A DNA stretch of 64,000 nucleotides from Archegozetes longisetosus (lineage: Eukaryota > Arthropoda > Arachnida > Sarcoptiformes > Trhypochthoniidae), in assembly GCA_018873245.2 (NCBI GenBank), contig JAEMBT020000001.1, positions 4,682,001 through 4,746,000 of the forward strand, read 5' to 3'. How positions within the stretch are numbered: position 1 is the first letter of the stretch; the number at the start of each line of letters is the position of its first letter. This document shows, one piece after another, positions 48,659-59,450 of the stretch. Below the pieces are notes generated by a model. It was not told the origin of the DNA. It saw only the letters and a program-made list of their open reading frames with translations, and did not search any database. A program made the translations under genes and the position numbers.

Positions 48659-49742
48659 TATAACTAAAGTAAAAAAAGTTATTAAGAACTTCAAGCTTTC
48701 GTTTTAAGATTTACACACGATATCAATACTTGTGACAGAACAAATCTATTAAATAATTGGTTCGAACCAGTCAAATTGAATGAATTCTGAAAAATGTAAA
48801 AACCTATTTATAGACAGGGTTAGTTCGTAAAACTTCTTCAATAAAAATATAAGAAGCAACTGATGTAAATATAGCCCGAATGTTATTTAGACCAGTATTA
48901 ATATGTCTAATTAGTGCAAATTATTTTATCTACTCTATATTTAAGGGTTATTCAAATAAATAAGCACAAATACTTTTCAGTATATCTGTGATTAATTTTA
49001 AATCGTAATAAAGTCCACGTGTGTTAACCTGTTGGTAGCCGGGGGTATTCAAAATCATTAATGAGGGATAATAGAGATTTGTTATTTGTATTTCCAAAAA
49101 ACATGTTGAAAACAAGACTTGTCAATCCATAACTGACTTAAATATCTAAAAATTAATTTATGATCTGATTATCAATTGAGTGGATATCATTTTCAACAAT
49201 CTTCATTGATATGGTTCACTTCAAGTTATTGTTTTATGTGATTGGAATATATGAACCAAATAAAACTAAACTAAACTACACATTTACTCATAAATGCATA
49301 CATATTCATGCCGAGAAACTATCATTGTGTTGTCAGTCTATATTATCTTTCAGGACTGAAAAATTTGGGGATCATTTTTCGAAAGTCGTTGAATTATCGG
49401 AAAATGTTCTCTTCAATCCGATAAGTTTAATCTCGAATTTTTTAATAATTCTGAAAGTAGATGTTACTTTGGGTATTAGACTTTGACGAAGTCGATTCTT
49501 TACGAATTTCCACATCGACATCCTGTAAGTGTAACATAATTCTAATAACTCTGATAACATCTGAATAAATAGGATCACACATATTGTATTGAAAGTACTC
49601 ACACATTCTCTCAAGATAATCATAAAATTCATTAAGTTAACCTTATTTGAAATTTGGTTTTACACGTATTTTATTGTTAAAGTGTCAAATCGTTGAACTT
49701 GAAAACGTCATTCTTGGAACAAATTTAGTTTTATTCTCGAAA

Positions 49743-51603
49743 ATGAAATATCGGATACTATTTTTGATTTTGTTCAGTCTTTATAGACTTTCAAAACAAG
49801 TCGTAAGTATTTCTATCACTTAAAGTAAATCATATGAAGAAAGCTTTTGAAGATCTATTTTAACAGTCCTCACCTCAGACTTAGCATCAAATTTCTATAG
49901 GTTAAATGTGAAAGGTAGTGAAATTGTTTCATCGAATCTTTTAATCATAACCAGCACTACCACTTTTTCTTGAGCCAAGTTGGAATAAATAATATCAAAA
50001 GGGACATTTTTATATTCAAAAGTTAAAATACAGAAGTATTTGATTTATTTAACAATCAAATTTTTACGTGCCATCTATAAATGAATCGATATCAATTTTG
50101 AAATATGGGTTTGATTGTTGTCAAATATTCACTCATTCTGATATTATTATCTTCAAGATTGAATCAAAATGTTTAAGCATTCCGACAACAACCTTTCAAA
50201 GTCTGGCAAATTCATCAATAGTTCAGACGTAACCAGGACGGGTGGTAGCTCTGGTTATAACAGGGAAATATTTTAATTTATTAAATGAATAATATGTTAT
50301 TGATGCGACTTTCTGTTCCCTTTAAAAATCTCAAAACGTTTGAGCCATTCAACAAAGTTTGGTTTATCTCATACTTTGAAGGTTGATATGAATAAAGAAG
50401 TGATTATCTATCCATAAAATATTATGAGATCTGAAATTTTAAAATTATTTATTCTCCGTATAAGCACTATCGCTTGAGATAGGTCTTCCAAAGCTTTCTT
50501 TATAATATGTAGTTTTCTAAGGTTGTTCTTATTTTATTCAACACATCTCCAAAACGCAGAGCGTGTCAGAAATCACTGTTAACAACGAGCCCTCAGTAAT
50601 ATTTTCTGCAGTATTTAATGAATCTCGTTATAGAGCTTTATTTATTGATGAAATAAGTAATTTTTGGAAACAGAACTTCAGTCAAATATCATGTATCGAA
50701 GAGACCAAAGAATACATCGAACGAAACTATATTATCCAAATAGATTACAGTTTAAGAGAAAATTCTATTCTATGGACAACATTTAACTCTCGAGACTTTT
50801 CACTACATAGAACACCATTAAATAGCAATATAATTAATAATGAAAGTTTTACCCCAACAAAAATATGGGTGTCTCGACGAGATTATTACTTCAGTTTCGA
50901 TTGGATCCATAATTTGATATATCATAACATTCAACATGAAGTTCTTGTCGGACATATAAGTCAAATGGATAGAAGGCACAAAATTCTGGAATCAGACGAG
51001 AATATAATTAGCGTTACTGTAAATCCAATCGATTCCTTAATATTTTGGTCAGAATATTCAGGTTTTATTAACAGTAGCTTTAGTAATGGCAAAAGTAGAA
51101 TAATGAGAGCCAATCAGGATGGAACAGAAATCAAGCCTTTGAAAAGTTCGGATTTGGGGATAGTTTTGGTTTTGACCATTGATTATGCTATGAAAATTAT
51201 TTATTGGTTCGATTCTCAATACAACAATATTGGATCAATTGATTTCAATGGCAATGGATTTAGAGTAAAGACCGCACCGATCGATATCGAAAGACATGGC
51301 TTTGTTCAAGGTTTCGATTTATTCGATCGATTCATTTATTTTAATTGTATATGTTTAAAAGATAATCTCAGAAAGATTTGTAAATTTGATACCAAAGAGT
51401 ATGAGTTTTCGGAATATATTAATATTGGAAATCAAAGCCACAAATTAGGGCTGGAGTTTCGATTCGTGCATAAAACACGACAGCCCGAAAGCATCAGTAG
51501 ATGTCATAATGCCAACTGTTCATATTTATGTCTTCCAATAAATGTAACTCATTATCGATGCGTTTGTCCAGCTCTTCAACTCAATGAAACTTGTCGAGAA
51601 TCG
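49743..51603 (+). CDS. LDL-receptor-like module 1: signal peptide, YWTD propeller, EGF
   Basis: Exon 49743-49802 encodes a 20-aa signal peptide (MKYRILFLILFSLYRLSKQV, donor GTC|GTAAGT). Exon 50560-51603 encodes 348 aa: YWTD-type propeller repeats (FDWIHNLIY, SLIFWSEYS, IDYAMKIIYWFD) then a six-Cys EGF domain ending in CRES, as in LDL-receptor relatives. There are no LDL-A ligand-binding repeats. The exon ends GAATCG|GTATGT in phase 0 and lacks its own membrane anchor. It can splice in phase to 52021, giving a two-propeller receptor of about 833 aa, or directly to the membrane exon at 53853. The ligand is unknown. Confidence 0.75.
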
Positions 51604-51875
51604 GTATGTATGTAATAGAAAATTTAATTATTTATAAACTTTTCACATGAATATTAGACTTGTGCCTTTACGAATTAGTATTAAACAAAAATCAATTAAC
51701 ATTAGTATCATGTTCACATTCAAAGGGTATGAGGAAATGAGTGCGGATATAACTGAAAAGTGTCTAATACGAATTTCGTACATCTGAATGAAACTTTATT
51801 CACATATAAATGAAATCTTGTACTCGTAACCATTAACATTTCTGTTAAAAATTTAAACCAAAACTTGTATTAGTG

Positions 51876-54218
51876 ATGTATGAATTATTGCGTTTAATGC
51901 AATTAATTCCTATATTTATTATTGTCTGTTGTACTTGTGGATATGTAAGTATTCATGCTTTGCGAAAATGTGTATAGCAGGATCAATTGAGAGAAAAATA
52001 AGTTTTTAACGATATTACAGAAGTATACAAACAATGAAGCACTGGTCTTATATTCTGCGAGTTACGATCATCAAAACGGCAAAACAGCATTATTCGTAAC
52101 TAAGTTCACAAACTTCATCACTAATAGAATTTCAGATTCTCAACTTGTGAATGGTTCAGAAGTTATGTCAAGTAATAGTAAAATTTTTCACATCAATTAC
52201 AGTTTAAAAGGAAACTTCATAATATGGTCAACAATTGTAGGTCAAGACTTTAACATCTATCTCACTCCATTGAATGAGAGCCATAAGTCATTCATTAATA
52301 TGACTAAAGTATTATATAAAACTCAAACAATTCATGACATTGTTTTCGATTGGATTCATAACTTGATATATCAAGTCTATGATAATGAAGTTTTAGTGGC
52401 GAATATCAATAACGTTGATATATCGAATAAGATTTTAGAAACTGAACTATTCATTAGTAGTTTTGATGTGCACCCAAGTGAATCGTTGATATTCTGGTCA
52501 GAATATTCTAGTATTTCTAATGATACACATAATTATGGAATTTCAAGAATAATGAGCTCTAATCAAGATGGTAAAATAAAGAAACGTTTGAAAGTAGGTG
52601 GTCTTGGATTAGTTTATGCTCTTTCTATAGATTTCACATACAACAGACTATTCTGGTTTGACTATCAGTTCAACAGTTTCGGTTCGATGGATTTTAATGG
52701 CAATCACTTTACAGTTATTTCTGACTCAGTGAATGTGGTTGTTGTTAATTATACTCTTGGTATTGATCTGTTTGATCGTTATGTCTTTTACTATTGTGAT
52801 GAATTCGACACGACTTCTAAAACTGTTTGTAAACTTGATTTGAATGATAGTCATATATCAAAATCTATTCGTATCAAAGACAAAGATTTGAAAGTCAAGC
52901 CGAACTTTCGTATTGTTCATGAAAGTCTACAACCAGATTCCGACGACAGATGTCTTAATTCTAAATGTTCTCATCTTTGTTTGCCTGTAAATGTGACACA
53001 TTATCGATGCGTTTGTCCGACATACAAACAGACCGAGCCTTGCATTGAATCTGTACGTTATATGAACCTATATTTCAATTTAAGTCATAAAGACCTATGA
53101 TACCAGTTTCAACGAAGTTCAAAGTTGAACTAAAAAATTAATGGGGACACCTTTAAGTAATTTTCTTGATAAAAATTATCCAATTCTTTGATATTTCAAT
53201 ACAGTCAAATTTGTAATTTTATTCTCATATAATTATTCTATTATTCATTTCAATTCAACCTTAAATTATCATCTATGTCTCAAAATTCTTCAAATACTTC
53301 GGTTATCCATCTTTGTATTATTTCTTAGAATGGCTGAAACTACTTAGATATGTTGAGTTCATGAGTCGAATTCAAATTTTATTTGAGTTTCTCGAATATT
53401 GCGGCAACAATTATATCTTATGTTTTAAAAATTTCAATAGCTCAAGACTTTTACATCCAGCCCGAGTTTCAAGCTTGAGAGAAAGGATTCCTAATCACTT
53501 GGCTTATTTCTATTTATTCTGTTATGCATTTGCTATAATCATGATATAATTCAAGATCGTATCGACTGAATAGAGACTTTTAAAATGTACTGTTTTGTTT
53601 GCAATTCTCGTAATTAGTGAAAGACTGCTTTCGATAGTGAAAATGTAATAGCCTCTTATTTTAAAAGTCATTCTGGTTATATTCACCAATTTAATTAGTC
53701 GTATATTAGCTTAAAATTCTAAATTTTTTATCAAATAATTTTAATTCTCATTTAATCCATACTCAACCTGTTTCACTACATAAGGTTTCGCTAATTGTGG
53801 AAATGCTTGTTTATTTACGAAAAATAATTAATTCTGATTTTATATTTTAAAGATCGGGTCAATCAATTCGATTGAAGACAATGACGAGAAATCAAACGTT
53901 GTTAATCTGACGCTCACATCTTTAATAATTATTGTTATTATACTGATTGCTATCGGACTGTATCTTATCTATTATCTCAGACGACACGAAAAAGATACCA
54001 AAGTTATAATTCATGATAATCAATTGAATAATAATGATCCAGAGAACTATGAGCCTATAGAATATATTGAGCACGAAATGATTGAACAAAATTCGGATGT
54101 CGCTCAGAATAGACATTATTTAGAAATTCTGTCTCCGAAATATGGCATTGGAACATATACTAGTTGTTCGGAAATGAAACCGACAAACCCGATTGTAGAC
54201 AGTTTGAATATGAAATGA
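51876..54218 (+). CDS. single-pass LDL-receptor-like protein, propeller 2 with EGF and tail
   Basis: Exons 51876-51944 (signal peptide MYELLRLMQLIPIFIIVCC.., donor GTAAGT), 52021-53052 and 53853-54218 give 488 aa, all junctions phase 0. The big exon holds a YWTD propeller (FDWIHNLIYQ, SLIFWSEYS, NRLFWFDYQFN) and a six-Cys EGF ending in CIES. The last exon encodes a transmembrane helix (LTSLIIIVIILIAIGLYLIY), an RRH stop-transfer and a tail of about 80 residues with ENYEPI and HYLEIL, both YxxΦ type, which in other receptors bind endocytic adaptors. A classical NPxY is absent. Poly(A) signal AATAAA at 54289. The 78-codon frame at 53313 lies inside intron 2. Predicted endocytic or adhesion receptor; ligand unknown. 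Confidence 0.8.
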
Positions 54219-54418
54219 AACCGTCGTGATTCTCAAGAAATGTTACATGAGCTCTTGATAACTATTTGACTCATTTTACTATTCGAAGAATAAATAGTTT
54301 CTTTTGAATACTATTTTATCTGTGACACTTAAATACTGATTTATACCTTGTATTCCTTTTACTTATGCATTTTTCCTTTTAGTTCAAACGATATTTATGT
54401 GTAAATGACTACGAGATA

Positions 54419-54643
54419 ATGTTCAATAAATACATAAAATATTTTATTATTATTTTATTATTTAGTGATTTAAGTTTTGGTGAATGGATACTTGATTTTT
54501 CTGATGAATTCAATGAAAATTCATTAAATTTAACAACTTGGAATAAACAGTCTTTAACACAGTCTTATTTGAGGATGAATTTTTTGTTAAAAGAATATAT
54601 TTCGCGAATCCTTTATTTAAAATTTATTTTTCCAGCAAAGTAG
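54419..54643 (+). pseudogene. truncated 5' copy of the GH16-like gene at the arm junction
   Basis: The first 43 codons (signal peptide and WILDFSDEFNENSLN start) are identical to exon 1 of the minus-strand gene at 56635. Similarity ends after AATAAACA at 54547; 31 unrelated codons follow to a stop. The normal donor and later exons are missing, so this is a duplication-junction fragment. Confidence 0.85.
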
Positions 54644-56506
54644 AGCATCACTATAATTGTATATCGATTTTAACACATATTTTAATATTTTGAGATCTCT
54701 TCTCACTTTAAAAGATGTAAGATCATTAATTAGATTTGCTTTGAATAGTAAAATTTATTATTAGTGCTATGAAAGTTAAGTGAGACTAACTTAATAAATG
54801 ACTCAATTTAGACTCAATTTAGTAATATTGATAAACTAAAGTTCAGTCAATGATGTTAAAATATTTCAACTAAATATTGGTCCAGTATTTACTATTCATC
54901 AAGATATTATTGGCATATTTTAGATTATTCATCCTTTGAAGTTGATCATTATGATAACGATTTAATGTAATTTTTAAATTTGTTTCATTTTTAAGAAACT
55001 TTTTAAATGATTTTGTTAAGGGATTAGAAATCACAATTAAATGACATGTTATTCTTTTTCATAAATTAAAAGTCAATTATATTATAGTCAAAGAAAAATT
55101 TTTATGACATTTCTGGAAAGATTCTGTTTGAAGATAATTTCTAGAAACTTCCCAACTTTAAGTTAGAAACATATAGATTATCTTTCACTGTTATTACTTT
55201 ATTTTTTGAAAAATTGAAATCATTTTCTTCAATCAATTTTTTGATAATTACATGTTAAATATTATATTTTTATTCATGCGAATAAATATTTAATGAATCA
55301 CCATACGAAACAATTGTCTTATAAAAACAAGATCTTTTATAATAATTCCATTGTTTTCATTAAATAATTGAATGCATTCTTAAATGTTTTGTTGAAATTA
55401 ATTATAAACAAATAACTCATTCTAATTATTCGGAATTTTATCTACGAATTCATTAACTAATTCATTATTAATTTCTTTATTCAAGTATTTCGACGAATCT
55501 GTATTCAGGTTTTTCATATTCATAAATAAGATCATAATTTTCGTTAAGATTATGATCATTTTCATATTCAGAGAATATCATATCGTTCTGATTAAAATTA
55601 CTTTTTTATTTGCCTATCGACTTTTCTTCTCATACAAATAATAACTGCTATGAATACTATCACAACAAATAACGCAAATCCTAAAATAACTAAAAGAATA
55701 TTAATTCCCTCAGAGTTTTTCCCATAATTTTTCTTAAGAGTACTGTTTGAGATATCAATACTTTTATCAGTCGGGAAAATCTCCAAAGAATTGTTAATGT
55801 TAGAATTCTTCCAATAATAAACTCTGATATAATCGATATACATATACGAAGGATTACAAGAATATTCTTCAAAGGATCGGTGAGTCAAATGATCAGGAAT
55901 CAATTCAAAGATAATAAAAAAAATTATCTGTGAGTAATTGTCTAATCTTATGATTAGAATATTTTACATTTTCTAAATGAAAATATTTATTAATATCTTG
56001 GATCCAGTAAATTTGATTATTAATTTTCCAATGAATATAATTACGTCTCCATTCCATGGAAAACACATTAAAATCGTCCGAAATAAATTGATTGCTAAAA
56101 GGATTGCCCTCAAAGCCAGAAAATTTTCGAAGTCCCATTGAAATTCCACTATTCATTATGAGTGGGTTACCATTTAAAACATGCAATAATTGAATCCGAA
56201 GATATTGGTTCGTGATATTTCCAACCGGTCTTAACCATATTGAAGGCTTGAATTCGTTTCCAATCTGAAGTTTGACTTTAATTTCAAACAATCCTTGATT
56301 CCAATTTTCATATTGGGTAAACATTTGAGAGCCTGTCAGTACAGTTTTGTTCTTAATAGAGCGTCGATCGGCACTCAGTCTCAAGGAACCATTGGTTAAA
56401 CGAATGTTTTCTGGGAGAAATTCTGATGTTCATGTTAAGAATTGAATTTTTAGGTGAAAATTTAGAAAAATAGAGTTAAAACTAATTCACCTGCTTTTAA
56501 TGTTTG
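54548..56506. other. single-copy spacer of the palindrome
   Basis: This 1959-bp stretch is not repeated in the arms. Its right part holds the rest of the GH16-like gene. Its left part (54644-55476) is AT-rich with no recognised gene, apart from the GH16-like gene's 3' flank. Confidence 0.8.
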
Positions 56507-56635
56507 TTTATTCCAAGTTGTTAAATTTAATGAATTTTCATTGAATTCATCAGAAAAATCAAGTATCCATTCACCAAAACTTAAATCACTAAATAATAAA
56601 ATAATAATAAAATATTTTATGTATTTATTGAACAT
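55477..56635 (-). CDS. GH16-fold single-pass membrane protein, apparently catalytically dead
   Basis: Exons 56635-56491, 56422-55968, 55927-55622 and 55587-55477 give 338 aa. Signal peptide MFNKYIKYFIIILLFSDLSFG is followed by a GH16-like fold: WILDFSDEFNENSLN at the start, QGLFEIKVKLQ and SIWLRPVG in the middle, FSMEWRRNYIHWKINN, and YIDYIRVYYWK at the end. The usual GH16 ExDxxE signature is replaced by IQLLHVLNG, so hydrolysis is unlikely; beta-1,3-glucan-binding relatives (GNBP/betaGRP) also lack it. A membrane helix (LLVILGFALFVVIVFIAVII) and RRK follow. The last exon, behind an inferred 34-base intron, encodes a 36-aa tail with ENYDLI and YRFVEILE. If that intron is not used, the protein ends at 55598 (309 aa). 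It follows the right-arm receptor gene on the same strand, 200 bases away. Confidence 0.72.
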
Positions 56636-56835
56636 TATCTCGTAGTCATTTACACATAAATATCGTTTGAACTAAAAGGAAAAATGCATAAGTAAAAGGA
56701 ATACAAGGTATAAATCAGTATTTAAATGTCAGAGATAAAATAGTATTCAAAAGAAACTATTTATTCTTCGAATAGTAAAATGAGTCAAATAGTTATCAAG
56801 AGCTCATGTAACATTTCTTGAGAATCACGACGGTT

Positions 56836-59178
56836 TCATTTCATATTCAAACTGTCTACAATCGGGTTTGTCGGTTTCATTTCCGAACAACTAGTATATG
56901 TTCCAATGCCATATTTCGGAGACAGAATTTCTAAATAATGTCTATTCTGAGCGACATCCGAATTTTGTTCAATCATTTCGTGCTCAATATATTCTATAGG
57001 CTCATAGTTCTCTGGATCATTATTATTCAATTGATTATCATGAATTATAACTTTGGTATCTTTTTCGTGTCGTCTGAGATAATAGATAAGATACAGTCCG
57101 ATAGCAATCAGTATAATAACAATAATTATTAAAGATGTGAGCGTCAGATTAACAACGTTTGATTTCTCGTCATTGTCTTCAATCGAATTGATTGACCCGA
57201 TCTTTAAAATATAAAATCAGAATTAATTATTTTTCGTAAATAAACAAGCATTTCCACAATTAGCGAAACCTTATGTAGTGAAACAGGTTGAGTATGGATT
57301 AAATGAGAATTAAAATTATTTGATAAAAAATTTAGAATTTTAAGCTAATATACGACTAATTAAATTGGTGAATATAACCAGAATGACTTTTAAAATAAGA
57401 GGCTATTACATTTTCACTATCGAAAGCAGTCTTTCACTAATTACGAGAATTGCAAACAAAACAGTACATTTTAAAAGTCTCTATTCAGTCGATACGATCT
57501 TGAATTATATCATGATTATAGCAAATGCATAACAGAATAAATAGAAATAAGCCAAGTGATTAGGAATCCTTTCTCTCAAGCTTGAAACTCGGGCTGGATG
57601 TAAAAGTCTTGAGCTATTGAAATTTTTAAAACATAAGATATAATTGTTGCCGCAATATTCGAGAAACTCAAATAAAATTTGAATTCGACTCATGAACTCA
57701 ACATATCTAAGTAGTTTCAGCCATTCTAAGAAATAATACAAAGATGGATAACCGAAGTATTTGAAGAATTTTGAGACATAGATGATAATTTAAGGTTGAA
57801 TTGAAATGAATAATAGAATAATTATATGAGAATAAAATTACAAATTTGACTGTATTGAAATATCAAAGAATTGGATAATTTTTATCAAGAAAATTACTTA
57901 AAGGTGTCCCCATTAATTTTTTAGTTCAACTTTGAACTTCGTTGAAACTGGTATCATAGGTCTTTATGACTTAAATTGAAATATAGGTTCATATAACGTA
58001 CAGATTCAATGCAAGGCTCGGTCTGTTTGTATGTCGGACAAACGCATCGATAATGTGTCACATTTACAGGCAAACAAAGATGAGAACATTTAGAATTAAG
58101 ACATCTGTCGTCGGAATCTGGTTGTAGACTTTCATGAACAATACGAAAGTTCGGCTTGACTTTCAAATCTTTGTCTTTGATACGAATAGATTTTGATATA
58201 TGACTATCATTCAAATCAAGTTTACAAACAGTTTTAGAAGTCGTGTCGAATTCATCACAATAGTAAAAGACATAACGATCAAACAGATCAATACCAAGAG
58301 TATAATTAACAACAACCACATTCACTGAGTCAGAAATAACTGTAAAGTGATTGCCATTAAAATCCATCGAACCGAAACTGTTGAACTGATAGTCAAACCA
58401 GAATAGTCTGTTGTATGTGAAATCTATAGAAAGAGCATAAACTAATCCAAGACCACCTACTTTCAAACGTTTCTTTATTTTACCATCTTGATTAGAGCTC
58501 ATTATTCTTGAAATTCCATAATTATGTGTATCATTAGAAATACTAGAATATTCTGACCAGAATATCAACGATTCACTTGGGTGCACATCAAAACTACTAA
58601 TGAATAGTTCAGTTTCTAAAATCTTATTCGATATATCAACGTTATTGATATTCGCCACTAAAACTTCATTATCATAGACTTGATATATCAAGTTATGAAT
58701 CCAATCGAAAACAATGTCATGAATTGTTTGAGTTTTATATAATACTTTAGTCATATTAATGAATGACTTATGGCTCTCATTCAATGGAGTGAGATAGATG
58801 TTAAAGTCTTGACCTACAATTGTTGACCATATTATGAAGTTTCCTTTTAAACTGTAATTGATGTGAAAAATTTTACTATTACTTGACATAACTTCTGAAC
58901 CATTCACAAGTTGAGAATCTGAAATTCTATTAGTGATGAAGTTTGTGAACTTAGTTACGAATAATGCTGTTTTGCCGTTTTGATGATCGTAACTCGCAGA
59001 ATATAAGACCAGTGCTTCATTGTTTGTATACTTCTGTAATATCGTTAAAAACTTATTTTTCTCTCAATTGATCCTGCTATACACATTTTCGCAAAGCATG
59101 AATACTTACATATCCACAAGTACAACAGACAATAATAAATATAGGAATTAATTGCATTAAACGCAATAATTCATACAT
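56836..59178 (-). CDS. right-arm copy of the single-pass LDL-receptor-like protein
   Basis: Exons 59178-59110, 59033-58002 and 57201-56836 mirror the left-arm gene exactly; the propeller/EGF frame and tail frame are identical at protein level over the parts compared. Signal peptide, donors, acceptors and poly(A) signal (56765-56760) are all kept, so this copy should be functional. Reads from the two copies would be hard to tell apart. Its 3' end is 200 bases from the start of the GH16-like gene on the same strand. Confidence 0.8.
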
Positions 59179-59450
59179 CACTAATACAAGTTTTGGTTTA
59201 AATTTTTAACAGAAATGTTAATGGTTACGAGTACAAGATTTCATTTATATGTGAATAAAGTTTCATTCAGATGTACGAAATTCGTATTAGACACTTTTCA
59301 GTTATATCCGCACTCATTTCCTCATACCCTTTGAATGTGAACATGATACTAATGTTAATTGATTTTTGTTTAATACTAATTCGTAAAGGCACAAGTCTAA
59401 TATTCATGTGAAAAGTTTATAAATAATTAAATTTTCTATTACATACATAC

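Larger units (their letters stand above)
48310..54547 (+). repeat. left arm of the giant palindrome
   Basis: This segment is an inverted copy of 56507-62695. Over the inner part, paired positions add to 111054 (50563/60491, 53100/57954, 54218/56836), so there is no net length change across about 4 kb. Outward of about 50.0 kb, small indels and substitutions accumulate. Confidence 0.95.

Noticed and set aside
48755-48775. GGTTCGAACC resembling a tRNA T-arm
   Set aside because: No acceptor stem, anticodon arm or D-arm could be placed around it.
49211-49632. Two overlapping frames in the outer left arm (91 and 86 codons)
   Set aside because: The right-arm copies are broken by a stop and by a 10-base deletion, so neither frame is conserved.
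53313-53549. 78-codon frame in both arms
   Set aside because: It lies in the intron before the membrane exon and begins at a non-ATG codon; it is identical in both arms only because the arms are identical.
56938-57132. 64-codon frame antisense to the receptor tail (and its left-arm partner at 53922-54116)
   Set aside because: Shadow of the membrane/tail exon.
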